Shown piece by piece: positions 1 through 5,761 of a stretch of 5,761 nt of DNA. Numbering within the stretch: the first letter of the stretch is position 1; every line of letters begins with the position of its first letter. Origin of the DNA: Limnobacter sp. (lineage in GTDB: Bacteria > Pseudomonadota > Gammaproteobacteria > Burkholderiales > Burkholderiaceae_B); assembly GCA_012032215.1 (NCBI GenBank), contig JAAURO010000134.1, forward strand, positions 1 to 5,761, given 5' to 3'. Position numbers and translations under genes: made by a program. Under the pieces are notes generated by a model that did not search any database, was not told where the DNA came from, and saw only the letters and a program-made list of their open reading frames with translations.

Positions 1-36
1 GGTATACTCTTTCTCGCTTCACTCAGAGGAATGTAT

Positions 37-672
37 ATGATTCATGTTGCAGTGGTAGACGACCACGGAATTGTCCGTGCTGGCTTTCGGGAAATGCTGG
101 TCAACGAATTGGGCATTGCCATCGCCTTCGAGGCAGACTCTGGCGAGGCAGCGCTTGATTTACTGCGCAAACACCCCTGCGATGTGTTGCTGCTGGATAT
201 TTCCCTCCCAGGACAAAGCGGCATTGATGTGCTGCGCACCGTGCGCCAGCGCTACCCGCAGCTCAAAGTGCTTATGCTCAGTGGTTTTCCTGAAGAACGC
301 TATGCCTTGGCGATGATTCGGCATGGGGCCAACGGCTACTTGTGCAAAGATTGCGACAAATCTGAATTGCTGAGGGCGATTCAAACGGTGTCGCAGGGCA
401 GGCGCTATGTTTCGAGCAAAACAGCTGAGCTTCTGGCTAGCGGCTTGGTGGGCGATGGTCTTAGCCTTCCCCACGAAAACCTCTCAGAGCGTGAGCTACA
501 GGTTTTTTTGCGCCTGGCAAAAGGGGAGTCTGTTTCCGCGATTGCAGAAGCTTTGCACTTAAGTGTTAAAACTGTAAGTACCTATCGTTCACGCCTGCTT
601 GAAAAACTGGAAGTAAACAGCAATGCTGAGCTTGCTACGTATGCCCATGAAAACGGCTTGCTAACACAGTAG
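37..672 (+). CDS. NarL/FixJ-family two-component response regulator (REC + LuxR HTH)
   Basis: Cytoplasmic response regulator that, once phosphorylated by a partner kinase, should bind DNA and control transcription. Counting from the ATG at 37 (211 aa), the N-terminal receiver domain (about 1-118) has the acidic pair D8-D9 in VVDDHG, phospho-acceptor D54 in LLLDISLPG, switch residue S82 in LMLSGF and conserved K104 in LCKD. The C-terminal part (about 145-208) is a LuxR-type helix-turn-helix, with LSERELQVF, an IAEALHLSVKTVSTYRSRLL recognition region and a final EL.TYA.E.GL. Length is normal for NarL/UhpA/FixJ regulators. I prefer ATG 37 because the AGAGGA site (25-30) lies six bases before it; it directly abuts the in-frame ATG at 31, which would add only two residues. 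The frame is intact, unlike the larger genes nearby. It faces the histidine kinase gene tail to tail across 28 bases. Family is clear; the target genes are unknown. Confidence 0.93.
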   Translation: MIHVAVVDDHGIVRAGFREMLVNELGIAIAFEADSGEAALDLLRKHPCDVLLLDISLPGQSGIDVLRTVRQRYPQLKVLMLSGFPEERYALAMIRHGANGYLCKDCDKSELLRAIQTVSQGRRYVSSKTAELLASGLVGDGLSLPHENLSERELQVFLRLAKGESVSAIAEALHLSVKTVSTYRSRLLEKLEVNSNAELATYAHENGLLTQ

Positions 673-700
673 GTCTACAACCAAGCCATGGCTGTGTTGC

Positions 701-2168
701 TCAAGAAGCCTTGGCCAGCCATTCGTGAAGCGGAATTCTGGCCTCTACGCGTGTGCCTTGCCCCAGCGCAGAACTTACTCTTAAAGTGCCGTTGAACATT
801 TGGGTACGGTGTTTCATGCCTGAAACACCATGCCCACCGCCTCTTTGCTTTGCATGGCGTTGGCTGTCGCCAAGGCTCACAAAGCCCTTCCCATTGTCTT
901 GCACCGCCAGCAAAACTTCGTGGCCTGCTTGCTGGCAACACCACTTTGACGTGGGTAGCGTTGGCATATTTGCGGATATTGGTAAGCGGCTTCCTGGGCT
1001 ATGCGGTATAAGGCAAGTTCTTTTCTTCGCTCAAACCTGCCAGGGTTTCGGGCAAATCCACTTCAACAGGCATATCAAGCTGAAAGTTTTCACACAAGGC
1101 ACGTAAAGCCTCTACCAGCCCCAAGCCTTTCAGTAAAGGGGGTTGCAAATCGTCAATAATGCGCCGTTTGATAGAAATAGCACTGCCTATGCCCTCAATG
1201 AGGCGTCTGAACCGTGTGCGTGTTTCATCGGAAATATGCGTATCCAGGGTGCGCAGCAATGCACTGGCATCCATTTTGGCAACAGTGAGTGTCGCGCCCA
1301 TTTCATCGTGCAATTCATGGGCCAGGCTTTTACGTTCTTCTTCACGTGCAGTGGTGAGATGATTGGCAAGCTCGCTCAGCTCGGCGGTGCGCAGCGCAAC
1401 CACCGATTCCAGACGGGAATTTTTGTGCTCAAGCAACTGGTGAATGCGGGCACGCAGCCCCGCCTGTTTTTGCTGGATGTAAAAAACGCCCAGAATAAGA
1501 AACAACGCACTGAATACCAAGGCATACATGACTGTTTGAATGTTTTGCAAACGCTGGAAAGTTTCCTGCTCCAGGGTTTCATTGTTGGCAACACGCGCGC
1601 CCTTCAGCGAGGCAATCAAAACCCGGATTTTATCCATGAGGCGCTTGCCAATACCATTGCCGCCACTGTCAAGATTACCGACCAAGGCACCTTTGTCCAA
1701 TACGCGCTGCAAATGCTGAAGTTTTTCCTGCGAGAGGCGCCGGACTTCTTCAAACTGCTCGCGGGAAGGCGAGCTTGGCTCGTAATCTTTGTTCATTTGG
1801 TCCAGCAAGGGCCCTATTTTTTCCAGAGAATCCTGGTACGGGGCCAAGTACACACCTTCATGGGTAACCAAAAACCCACGCACGGCGGTTTCGGCATTCA
1901 GCATAACAATTACCAGCTCATCCAGCCTGTCAATACGCTCTTTGTTTTGCTTGACCATGCTCACTGCATCGCGATTAAGATTGGCGTAGGTAATGTTAAT
2001 CGCCAGCAAAAAACAACAGTGGCACACCCGGCTATCATGAGCACGTGAGGCCACATTTTTTGCCAGCGCGAATTGAGAGCGATAATAGAGGACGAAAACC
2101 GTTTGCGCAAGGAAGACTGCCAAGAATGAATTAAGGAAAAGCCGTATAATAGCAATTTGCTCTGGCAT
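701..2168 (-). CDS. CHASE3-type membrane sensor histidine kinase, NarX/DegS class (HisKA_3 + HATPase), with frameshifts
   Basis: Inner-membrane sensor kinase, about 485-488 aa once frames are joined. Order: TM1 near 1990-2060 (MIAGCATVV then FLLAINITYA); a CHASE3-like periplasmic domain with LNAETAVRGFLVTHEGVYL; TM2 near 1490-1545 (YALVFSALFLILGVFYI); a coiled linker; HisKA_3 H-box EEERKSLAHELHDEMGA, whose ELHD histidine is at 1308-1310; N-box LYRIAQEALTNIRKYA; DNGKGF (about 882-898); and GHGVSGM before the TGA at 701-703. The motifs lie in different frames. Single-base changes are implied near 2008-2013 (A6 on + where seven fit), 1014 (one base missing), 988-989 (one extra) and 934-935 (one extra). 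The longest uninterrupted frame stops at 999, before the N-box. The ATG at 2168 has TAAGGTG seven bases upstream, but TM1 is in the next frame, so the start is uncertain. Probably partners the convergent regulator at 37-672 (inference). Confidence 0.85.
808..829. repeat. Perfect 9-bp inverted repeat with 4-base loop inside the kinase gene
   Basis: GGTGTTTCA (808-816), TGCC (817-820) and TGAAACACC (821-829) form a perfect hairpin or palindrome. It lies in the coding sequence of the kinase G-box region (GHGVSGMKH), so codon constraint may explain it. No T run follows on either strand, so it is not an intrinsic terminator. Confidence 0.5.
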
Positions 2169-2172
2169 TATA
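2167..2172 (-). promoter_or_regulatory. Possible -10 element (TATAAT) at the histidine kinase start
   Basis: The - strand reads TATAAT exactly, overlapping the candidate ATG at 2168-2166. No good -35 hexamer lies 16-18 bases upstream. If this is a real -10, transcription would begin downstream of that ATG and the kinase would start further in, for example at an in-frame TTG or at the ATG of MWPHVLM. The match could also be chance. Confidence 0.2.
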
Positions 2173-2193
2173 GTGCACCTTACTCAACGAAAA

Positions 2194-2205
2194 CACCAAA
2201 AGGTG
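2194..2205. repeat. Small inverted repeat CACC-AAAA-GGTG upstream of the kinase gene
   Basis: CACC, four A, GGTG, flanked by A-rich sequence on the + strand. It sits about 26 bases upstream of the possible kinase start at 2168 and just past the terminator of the upstream operon. It could be an operator half-site pair or a minor hairpin; the arms are only 4 bp. Confidence 0.25.
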
Positions 2206-2213
2206 AAAATGAC

Positions 2214-2251
2214 AAAAAGGGATTGCCCCTGTTCAGGGAAATCCCTTTTTT
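2214..2251 (-). terminator. Strong intrinsic terminator downstream of the csbD-DUF1328 operon
   Basis: AAAAAGGGATT (2214-2224) pairs with AATCCCTTTTT (2240-2250), and an inner CCCTG/CAGGG stem closes a two-base loop. Read on the - strand, the stem ends in a run of T, as expected for a rho-independent terminator of the CsbD/DUF1328 transcript before the co-directional kinase gene. A T run also follows on the + strand, so it may work both ways, although no + strand gene ends here. Confidence 0.8.
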
Positions 2252-2296
2252 ACAGATGTTGAAGCCCAGCACGCAATTGGGCTGCTTTTTATCTGT
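2252..2296. repeat. Two-level inverted repeat adjacent to the terminator
   Basis: An outer pair ACAGAT (2252-2257) / ATCTGT (2291-2296) encloses an inner pair AGCCCA (2263-2268) / TGGGCT (2278-2283). On the + strand the inner stem is followed by GC and five T, terminator-like. On the - strand it lies only 7 bases past the DUF1328 stop codon, so in the operon mRNA it would form a 3' stem-loop ahead of the main terminator, perhaps protecting the 3' end (inference). Confidence 0.5.
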
Positions 2297-2302
2297 GTTC
2301 TG

Positions 2303-2470
2303 CTAGCGCCTGCTTCGCGACATGTTCATGACAAAGCTAACGAGGGCAAGAATCAAGAATATAAAAAACAGAACTTTTGCGATTCCTACGGCACCTGCCG
2401 CAATGCCTCCGAAGCCAAATACAGCGGCAATCAGCGCTATTACAAAAAATACCAAGGCGTAGTGCAACAT
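2303..2470 (-). CDS. DUF1328 (UPF0391) small membrane protein, YtjA-like
   Basis: A 55-residue protein: [20 protein letters not shown], then [20 protein letters not shown], then [15 protein letters not shown]. This is the typical DUF1328 layout: two hydrophobic helices (about 3-20 and 32-48) joined by a glycine/alanine-rich [14 protein letters not shown] segment, ending in a short basic tail. Length matches the family (about 50-60 aa). The start is secure, with AGGAGG on the - strand (2476-2481) five bases upstream of the ATG at 2470-2468. It lies 42 bases downstream of the CsbD gene on the same strand and probably shares its transcript, with a terminator beyond. The molecular function of the family is unknown; members often sit among envelope or general stress genes. 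The reading frame is intact. Confidence 0.92.
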   Translation of the reverse strand: MLHYALVFFVIALIAAVFGFGGIAAGAVGIAKVLFFIFLILALVSFVMNMSRSRR

Positions 2471-2475
2471 TTTAA

Positions 2476-2481
2476 CCTCCT
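2476..2481 (-). promoter_or_regulatory. Ribosome binding site of the DUF1328 gene
   Basis: The - strand reads AGGAGG, a full Shine-Dalgarno core, five bases before the ATG at 2470. It supports this small gene as real and fixes its start. Confidence 0.85.
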
Positions 2482-2512
2482 GTTGTTTGTCTCAACGCTT
2501 AATGAGTAATAA

Positions 2513-2713
2513 TCAGTAATGCGTTTTTTCAAACTCAGACACCTGTTTCTCGGCTTCATCGCGTGAGCAGCCGTAGCGCTCCTGAATGCGGCCAGCAAGC
2601 TCCTGCTTTTTACCGGAAATCACATCCAGATCATCGTCTGTCAGTTTTCCCCACTGTTGCTTTACTTTGCCTTTCAATTGTTTCCAGTTGCCTTCTATAA
2701 TGTCTTTGTTCAT
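2513..2713 (-). CDS. CsbD-like general stress protein
   Basis: A small, charged, soluble protein of 66 aa beginning MNKDIIEGNWKQLKGKVKQQ and ending EKQVSEFEKTHY. The N-terminal sequence (I.GNWKQLKGKVKQ.WGKLTDDDL), the central GK..EL.G.IQERYG and the C-terminal helix with E.W/F-type ending define the CsbD family (E. coli YjbJ type, usually 60-70 aa). An in-frame ATG at 2737 would add eight residues, but AAGGAG (2720-2725 on +) stands seven bases before the ATG at 2713, so I choose 2713. CsbD proteins are abundant under general stress or stationary phase in several bacteria, but their biochemical role is not known. It is the first gene of a two-gene operon with DUF1328 and is divergent from the phosphorylase gene. 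The frame is intact. Confidence 0.93.
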   Translation of the reverse strand: MNKDIIEGNWKQLKGKVKQQWGKLTDDDLDVISGKKQELAGRIQERYGCSRDEAEKQVSEFEKTHY

Positions 2714-2734
2714 GGTTAGCTCCTTGAGTAAGTT

Positions 2735-2750
2735 CATGCGTTAGTGCATG
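2735..2750. repeat. Short palindrome CATGC-N6-GCATG upstream of csbD
   Basis: CATGC (2735-2739) and GCATG (2746-2750) are inverted around GTTAGT. The site lies between the possible -10 and the start codon of the CsbD gene, where a repressor site or 5' leader hairpin could act. Arms are only 5 bp, so this is tentative. Confidence 0.3.
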
Positions 2751-2751
2751 T

Positions 2752-2780
2752 TTTAAATGTAAGCCCTTTCAAATTCTCAA
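2752..2780 (-). promoter_or_regulatory. Possible promoter of the csbD-DUF1328 operon
   Basis: On the - strand, TTGAGA (2775-2780, five of six to the sigma-70 -35 consensus) is followed after 17 bases by TTTAAA (2752-2757, four of six to the -10). Transcription would start near 2745, about 30 bases before the CsbD start codon. The spacing is ideal, but the -10 is weak and a stationary-phase sigma factor may read it instead. Confidence 0.35.
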
Positions 2781-2882
2781 ACCGTCAGCAAACACTGAAT
2801 GACTTGTGGGATGTCTCTGACACGTACGGGTCAATCGCTTTACGCCGATGGTTTATATGCCTCACCCTGTAAAAAGCCACTC

Positions 2883-4728
2883 ATGCCCGACACAGCTTCA
2901 AACCCAGCAACACCCCAATTACCCCACCAAGCCCCTCTACATACCCTGCACAAACTGAAGCAATTGCTGCACAGTTATTTTTTAAAGCTGTACCCAGAGC
3001 AGAATGCTGAAAAACTGGTTCAGGACACCCTGGATATTTTGGAATTAACGCCTGAATCTAAGGCTATTCCCACAGAAACCCTGAAAAAATGGAATCAAAA
3101 AGACGTGTATTTAATTACCTACGGCGATTCCATTTACTCCCCGGGCGAAAAGGGCTTAACCACTTTGGCGCGTTTTTTCAGGCAGCACCTCACCCACCAC
3201 TTCACAGCAGTACACATACTGCCTTTTCACCCATTTAGCTCTGACGATGGATTTGCCGTCTCTGATTTTTCGCGCGTGCGTGAAGAACTGGGCGACTGGC
3301 ACGATATCACCACGCTGGCACAAGACGCCCGGGTTATGGGAGATCTGGTGATTAACCACATTTCCAGCGAGCACGCGTGGTTTCAGCAGTTTTTGAACCA
3401 CGAGAAACCGGGTTGCCAGTTTATTAAAACCCTGGAACCCGGCGAAAGGCACCACTGCAGTGGTGCGTCCGCGCAGCCATGCGTTAAGCCAGGTTTTTAA
3501 AACCGCCAAGGGCGAAAAACACGTGTGGTGCACCTTTAGCCGTGATCAGGTTGATCTGGATTTTTCCAACCCTGAATTGCTGCTGGAAATGCTGCGCATT
3601 GTTTTGGCCTACGTAAAAAATGGTGTCGAGGTGATTCGTCTGGATGCAGTAGGCTTTGTCTGGAAAGAAAAAAAATTCGCCCTGTATCAACCTGCCTCAG
3701 GCCCACTGGATCGTGCAGTTTTTACGGGCTGCCACCTTGGCTGTAGCGCCCAATGTGCAGTTCATCACCGAAACCAATGTGCCTTTGGCAGAAAATCTAA
3801 GCTATTTCGGCGAGCAAAACGAAGCCCACATGATTTACAACTTCAGCCTGGCCCCGGTGTTGGCCCATGCGCTGCTCAGCGGCAATGTAAGCGCGCTTCG
3901 CCGCTGCTTCACCCGGCTGCCCTCTGCCCCGGTGGGTTGTGCGTACTTCAATTTCACGTCGTCGCACGATGGCATTGGCTTGCGCCCAGCCGAAAGCCTG
4001 TTAGACGAAACCGAGATTCAAAAACTGATAGACCATGCCCACAAAATGGGCGGTGAAGTGAGCTGGCGACGCACCCAGAACAACGAGTTGAAAGCCTACG
4101 AACTGAATGTAACCCTGGCCAGTTTTCTGCAGGAAAGCTTTGACGGCGAACACGCCATGGGTTTGCAGCGCTTTACCTTGTGTCAAGGCTTTGCGATGTC
4201 GATTGAGGGCATCCCGGCCATTTACATTCAAGCTGTGTTTGCGGCATTTAACGACAGGGCAGGCTTTGAAGAATCGGGTATTGCGCGGCGGCTTAACCGC
4301 AAGCGCTGGAGCTACCACGAGGCCGAGTGCCAGCTTACTTCTGACCGCGCGGAAAAGCGGCATTCGAGCAACTCACGTTGCTGCTGCACATCCGGCAAGG
4401 CCAGCCCGCGTTTCATCCAAATGCCACGCAGTACACCTTGAATTTAGGTCCGCACATTATGGGCTTGTGGCGCGAAAGTTTGCTGAAAGACCAAAACATT
4501 TTTTGTGTATTTAACTTCAGCAGCGAACCCCAAGTGCTTGAACTTGGAAACCTGAACCTGATCATGACCCAAAAATGGCAAGACCTGATTTCGCTGCAGC
4601 GCATTGAAGACACCGATGGGCAACTTACCCTGGCACCTTACCAAATGGCGTGGATTGCCAACAAAGACGGACGCATTGCGCCCCAAAGCCAGTTGCTGGA
4701 AATCTACCAACGCCTGTTGCCGTTTTAA
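2883..4728 (+). CDS. GH13_18 glycoside phosphorylase (glucosylglycerate/sucrose phosphorylase-like), with frameshifts
   Basis: Cytoplasmic phosphorolytic enzyme that would split an alpha-glucoside with phosphate to glucose-1-phosphate. Motifs in order: YLITYGDSI; AVHILPFHPFSSDDGFAVSD; DLVINHISSEHAWF; FSRDQVDLDFSNP; RLDAVGF, with the probable nucleophile Asp at 3643-3645; ITETNVP, with acid/base Glu at 3770-3772; EAHMIYNFSLAP; and FTSSHDGIGLRPAE, with the third catalytic Asp at 3968-3970. Three frame changes interrupt it: an extra base near 3445-3450, an extra A in the A8 run at 3668-3675, and a missing base near 4356-4365. Corrected from ATG 2883 it encodes 614 aa, slightly longer than the usual 490-590. 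In-frame ATGs at 2799 and 2811 are alternatives; none has a strong ribosome site. The convergent GpgS-like neighbour favours glucosylglycerate over sucrose as substrate, but sequence reading alone cannot decide. Confidence 0.82.
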
Positions 4729-4735
4729 AGTAAAC

Positions 4736-4779
4736 CCACCGCAAGGCCGCAAAAAAAAAACGGCACGCCCAAGCGGTGG
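4736..4779. repeat. Convergent-gap inverted repeat with A10 run in the loop
   Basis: CCACCGC (4736-4742) pairs with GCGGTGG (4773-4779), filling nearly the whole 51-base gap between the two convergent stop codons. The 30-base loop carries a ten-A run (4751-4760) flanked by CCG and CGG, which could pair as a small inner stem. It may act as a bidirectional transcription end, but neither side has the usual stem-then-T-run form. Confidence 0.45.
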
Positions 4780-5761
4780 TCAGCCATCCTTGCCTTCGGC
4801 AAGGTCTTGCTCAACGGCATCCAGCAGGTGTTCAAAAACATCAGGGATGGCACTTTTAACCCGCTGCCAACTTGGTATAAATGGGCTTTCCTGCGGTTTT
4901 TCAAGGTAATGTGCACCGGCACTTATAACCACATCAGCCAGGGTTTCCACGGTTTTTTCTTCTTCGTCGCGGTTAATGTCCAAGCCATTAAACAGTGCGT
5001 CGGCGCGGTATTGCTCGATGTGATCAAGCGCAATGCGGTAATACGTGGCTTTTAATGTGCGAAAAGTTTCGTGGGTAAACACCACGCCGCGTGTAGCCAG
5101 TTTGCGAAACAGCGATTTGGCAATGTCAGAGGCCATGCGGCCGAGCCCTTCGTCTTTGATGGCTGGGTCGAAATCGCGGTGTTTGTGGTCGTACACCCGT
5201 GCTATGTCTACTTGCGCTATGCGGCTTAACGCGTAATTGCGGAAGAACTCAGACAACATGCCCACCTCCAGGCCCCAATCGGAAGCCACACGCAGGCCCA
5301 TGGCGGCATCAGATCGCAAGGCCACTTCGCCCGACAAGGCATAACGAAAGCTGTCCATGTAATCCAGGTATTCCGACTGCCCCACAACCAGTTTAAGCGC
5401 GCGCACAAGCGGCGTGAAAACAGACGGCACACACGGCCTTTCAGTGTGCCTGCCGCCACCCGGGCGTAGTAGCCTTGGAAAATTTAAAATCCAGCCCCGG
5501 ATGGGCCAGCGGAAACATCAGCTTGGGCAGCAAGTCGGGCTCGTAGGTACGAATGTCGCAATCGTGCATGCCGATGACCTTGGCCCGCCCGGTGGCCAGC
5601 GTATACCCCAGACAAAACCACACGTTTCTGCCCTTACCCAGTTCGTAACGCGCCAAGCCTGCTTTCTCAAGACGTTCGTGCACACCTTGCAAGCGCGGTC
5701 CCTCGTTCCAGAGAATCCGCACAGGCTGGGGCAGCACGGCAAAAAATTTCACGGCATGCTG
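4780..5761 (-). CDS. gpgS: Glucosyl-3-phosphoglycerate synthase-like GT81 glycosyltransferase, partial, with frameshifts
   Basis: C-terminal 327 or so residues of a cytoplasmic GT-A glycosyltransferase; the 5' end lies beyond the right edge. The family moves glucose from a nucleotide sugar to 3-phosphoglycerate, the first step of glucosylglycerate synthesis. Visible motifs in order: RILWNEGPRLQ; ELGKGRNVWFCLGY; MHDCDIRTY, whose DCD is the metal-binding DxD; FKFSKGYYARV; TPLVRALKLVVGQSEYLDYM; DSFRYALSGEVAL; ASDWGLEVGMLSEF; and QVDIARVYDHKHRDF. The frame changes at 5471-5476 (one C missing on + after SK) and again at 5417-5420 (A4 where five fit), after which it is open to the TGA at 4780-4782. 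The frame also remains open to the window edge. It converges on the phosphorylase gene. A GpgP-type phosphatase is expected nearby but not present here. Mannosyl-3-phosphoglycerate synthase is a less likely relative. Confidence 0.82.
4788..4804. repeat. 7-bp hairpin with a UUCG-type loop at the end of the gpgS-like gene
   Basis: CCTTGCC (4788-4794), TTC, GGCAAGG (4798-4804). On the + strand the loop reads C(TTCG)G, a very stable tetraloop. It lies in the last codons of the GpgS-like gene and downstream of the phosphorylase stop, so in the phosphorylase 3' UTR it could stabilise or end the mRNA. No T run follows. Confidence 0.4.

Noticed and set aside
673..700. Terminator between the convergent regulator and kinase genes
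   Set aside because: Only a self-complementary AGCCATGGCT and a weak CCAAG/CTTGG pair are present, with no T run on either strand.
1143..2048. 301-codon open frame on the + strand
   Set aside because: It is antisense to the kinase, whose - strand translation shows CHASE3, transmembrane and H-box motifs. The + strand product resembles no family I know and has no good ribosome site.
3668..3675. Programmed frameshift at the A8 run
   Set aside because: An A-rich slippery run could support one, but the same gene has two further frame changes at ordinary sequence, and neighbouring genes show the same pattern. Error is simpler.
3460..4056. Phosphorylase as three or four separate genes
   Set aside because: The pieces carry successive, non-repeated motifs of one GH13_18 enzyme in the right order and join with single-base edits, so one interrupted gene is the better reading.
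4001..4363. 120-codon - strand frame opposite the phosphorylase
   Set aside because: It lies inside a region where the + strand shows conserved GH13_18 motifs, so it is a shadow frame.
4751..4760. A10/T10 run as a classic intrinsic terminator for the GpgS-like gene
   Set aside because: On the - strand the T run lies in the loop of the main inverted repeat. The nearest complete stem before it is the 4788-4804 hairpin, more than 25 bases away, which is too far for a standard terminator.
1..5761. CRISPR array, insertion sequence, tRNA or phage signals
   Set aside because: I see no spaced direct repeats, transposase motifs, terminal repeats, tRNA-like cloverleaf or phage genes.

Overview
The window looks like a chromosomal segment of a proteobacterium, most likely gamma- or betaproteobacterial. 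The reasons are a NarL/UhpA-type two-component pair, a DUF1328 (UPF0391) and CsbD stress gene pair with strong Shine-Dalgarno sites, and glucosylglycerate genes of the type found in marine and soil proteobacteria. Base composition is moderate and fairly even. I see no mobile element, CRISPR array, tRNA or rRNA, and I cannot name the species.

Layout, left to right. (1) A complete NarL/FixJ response regulator, + strand (37-672). (2) Facing it tail to tail, a CHASE3-type membrane sensor histidine kinase of the NarX/DegS class, - strand (701-2168), broken by several apparent frameshifts. (3) A terminator-rich gap (2169-2302). (4) A two-gene - strand operon: CsbD-like protein (2513-2713), then a 55-residue DUF1328 membrane protein (2303-2470). 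The latter is encoded by a short ORF but is clear from its sequence and ribosome binding site. (5) A divergent intergenic region (2714-2882). (6) A GH13_18 phosphorylase, + strand (about 2883-4728), resembling glucosylglycerate or sucrose phosphorylase, with three frameshifts. (7) A 51-base convergent gap holding a long inverted repeat with a run of ten A. (8) The C-terminal part of a glucosyl-3-phosphoglycerate synthase (GpgS-like, GT81), - strand (4780 to the right edge), with two frameshifts.

The right half suggests metabolism of the compatible solute glucosylglycerate. GpgS makes glucosyl-3-phosphoglycerate, a phosphatase not seen here would release glucosylglycerate, and the GH13_18 enzyme could split it with phosphate into glucose-1-phosphate and glycerate. 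The adjacent CsbD/DUF1328 operon and the two-component pair fit a stress or osmotic-response neighbourhood, but any regulatory link is inference.

The main oddity is that all three long enzyme or kinase genes change frame repeatedly, nine sites in total and mostly single-base changes in short homopolymer runs. All recognisable domain motifs survive on either side. This points to an error-prone draft sequence more than to decayed genes. Coordinates for these genes are therefore whole-gene spans rather than uninterrupted reading frames.
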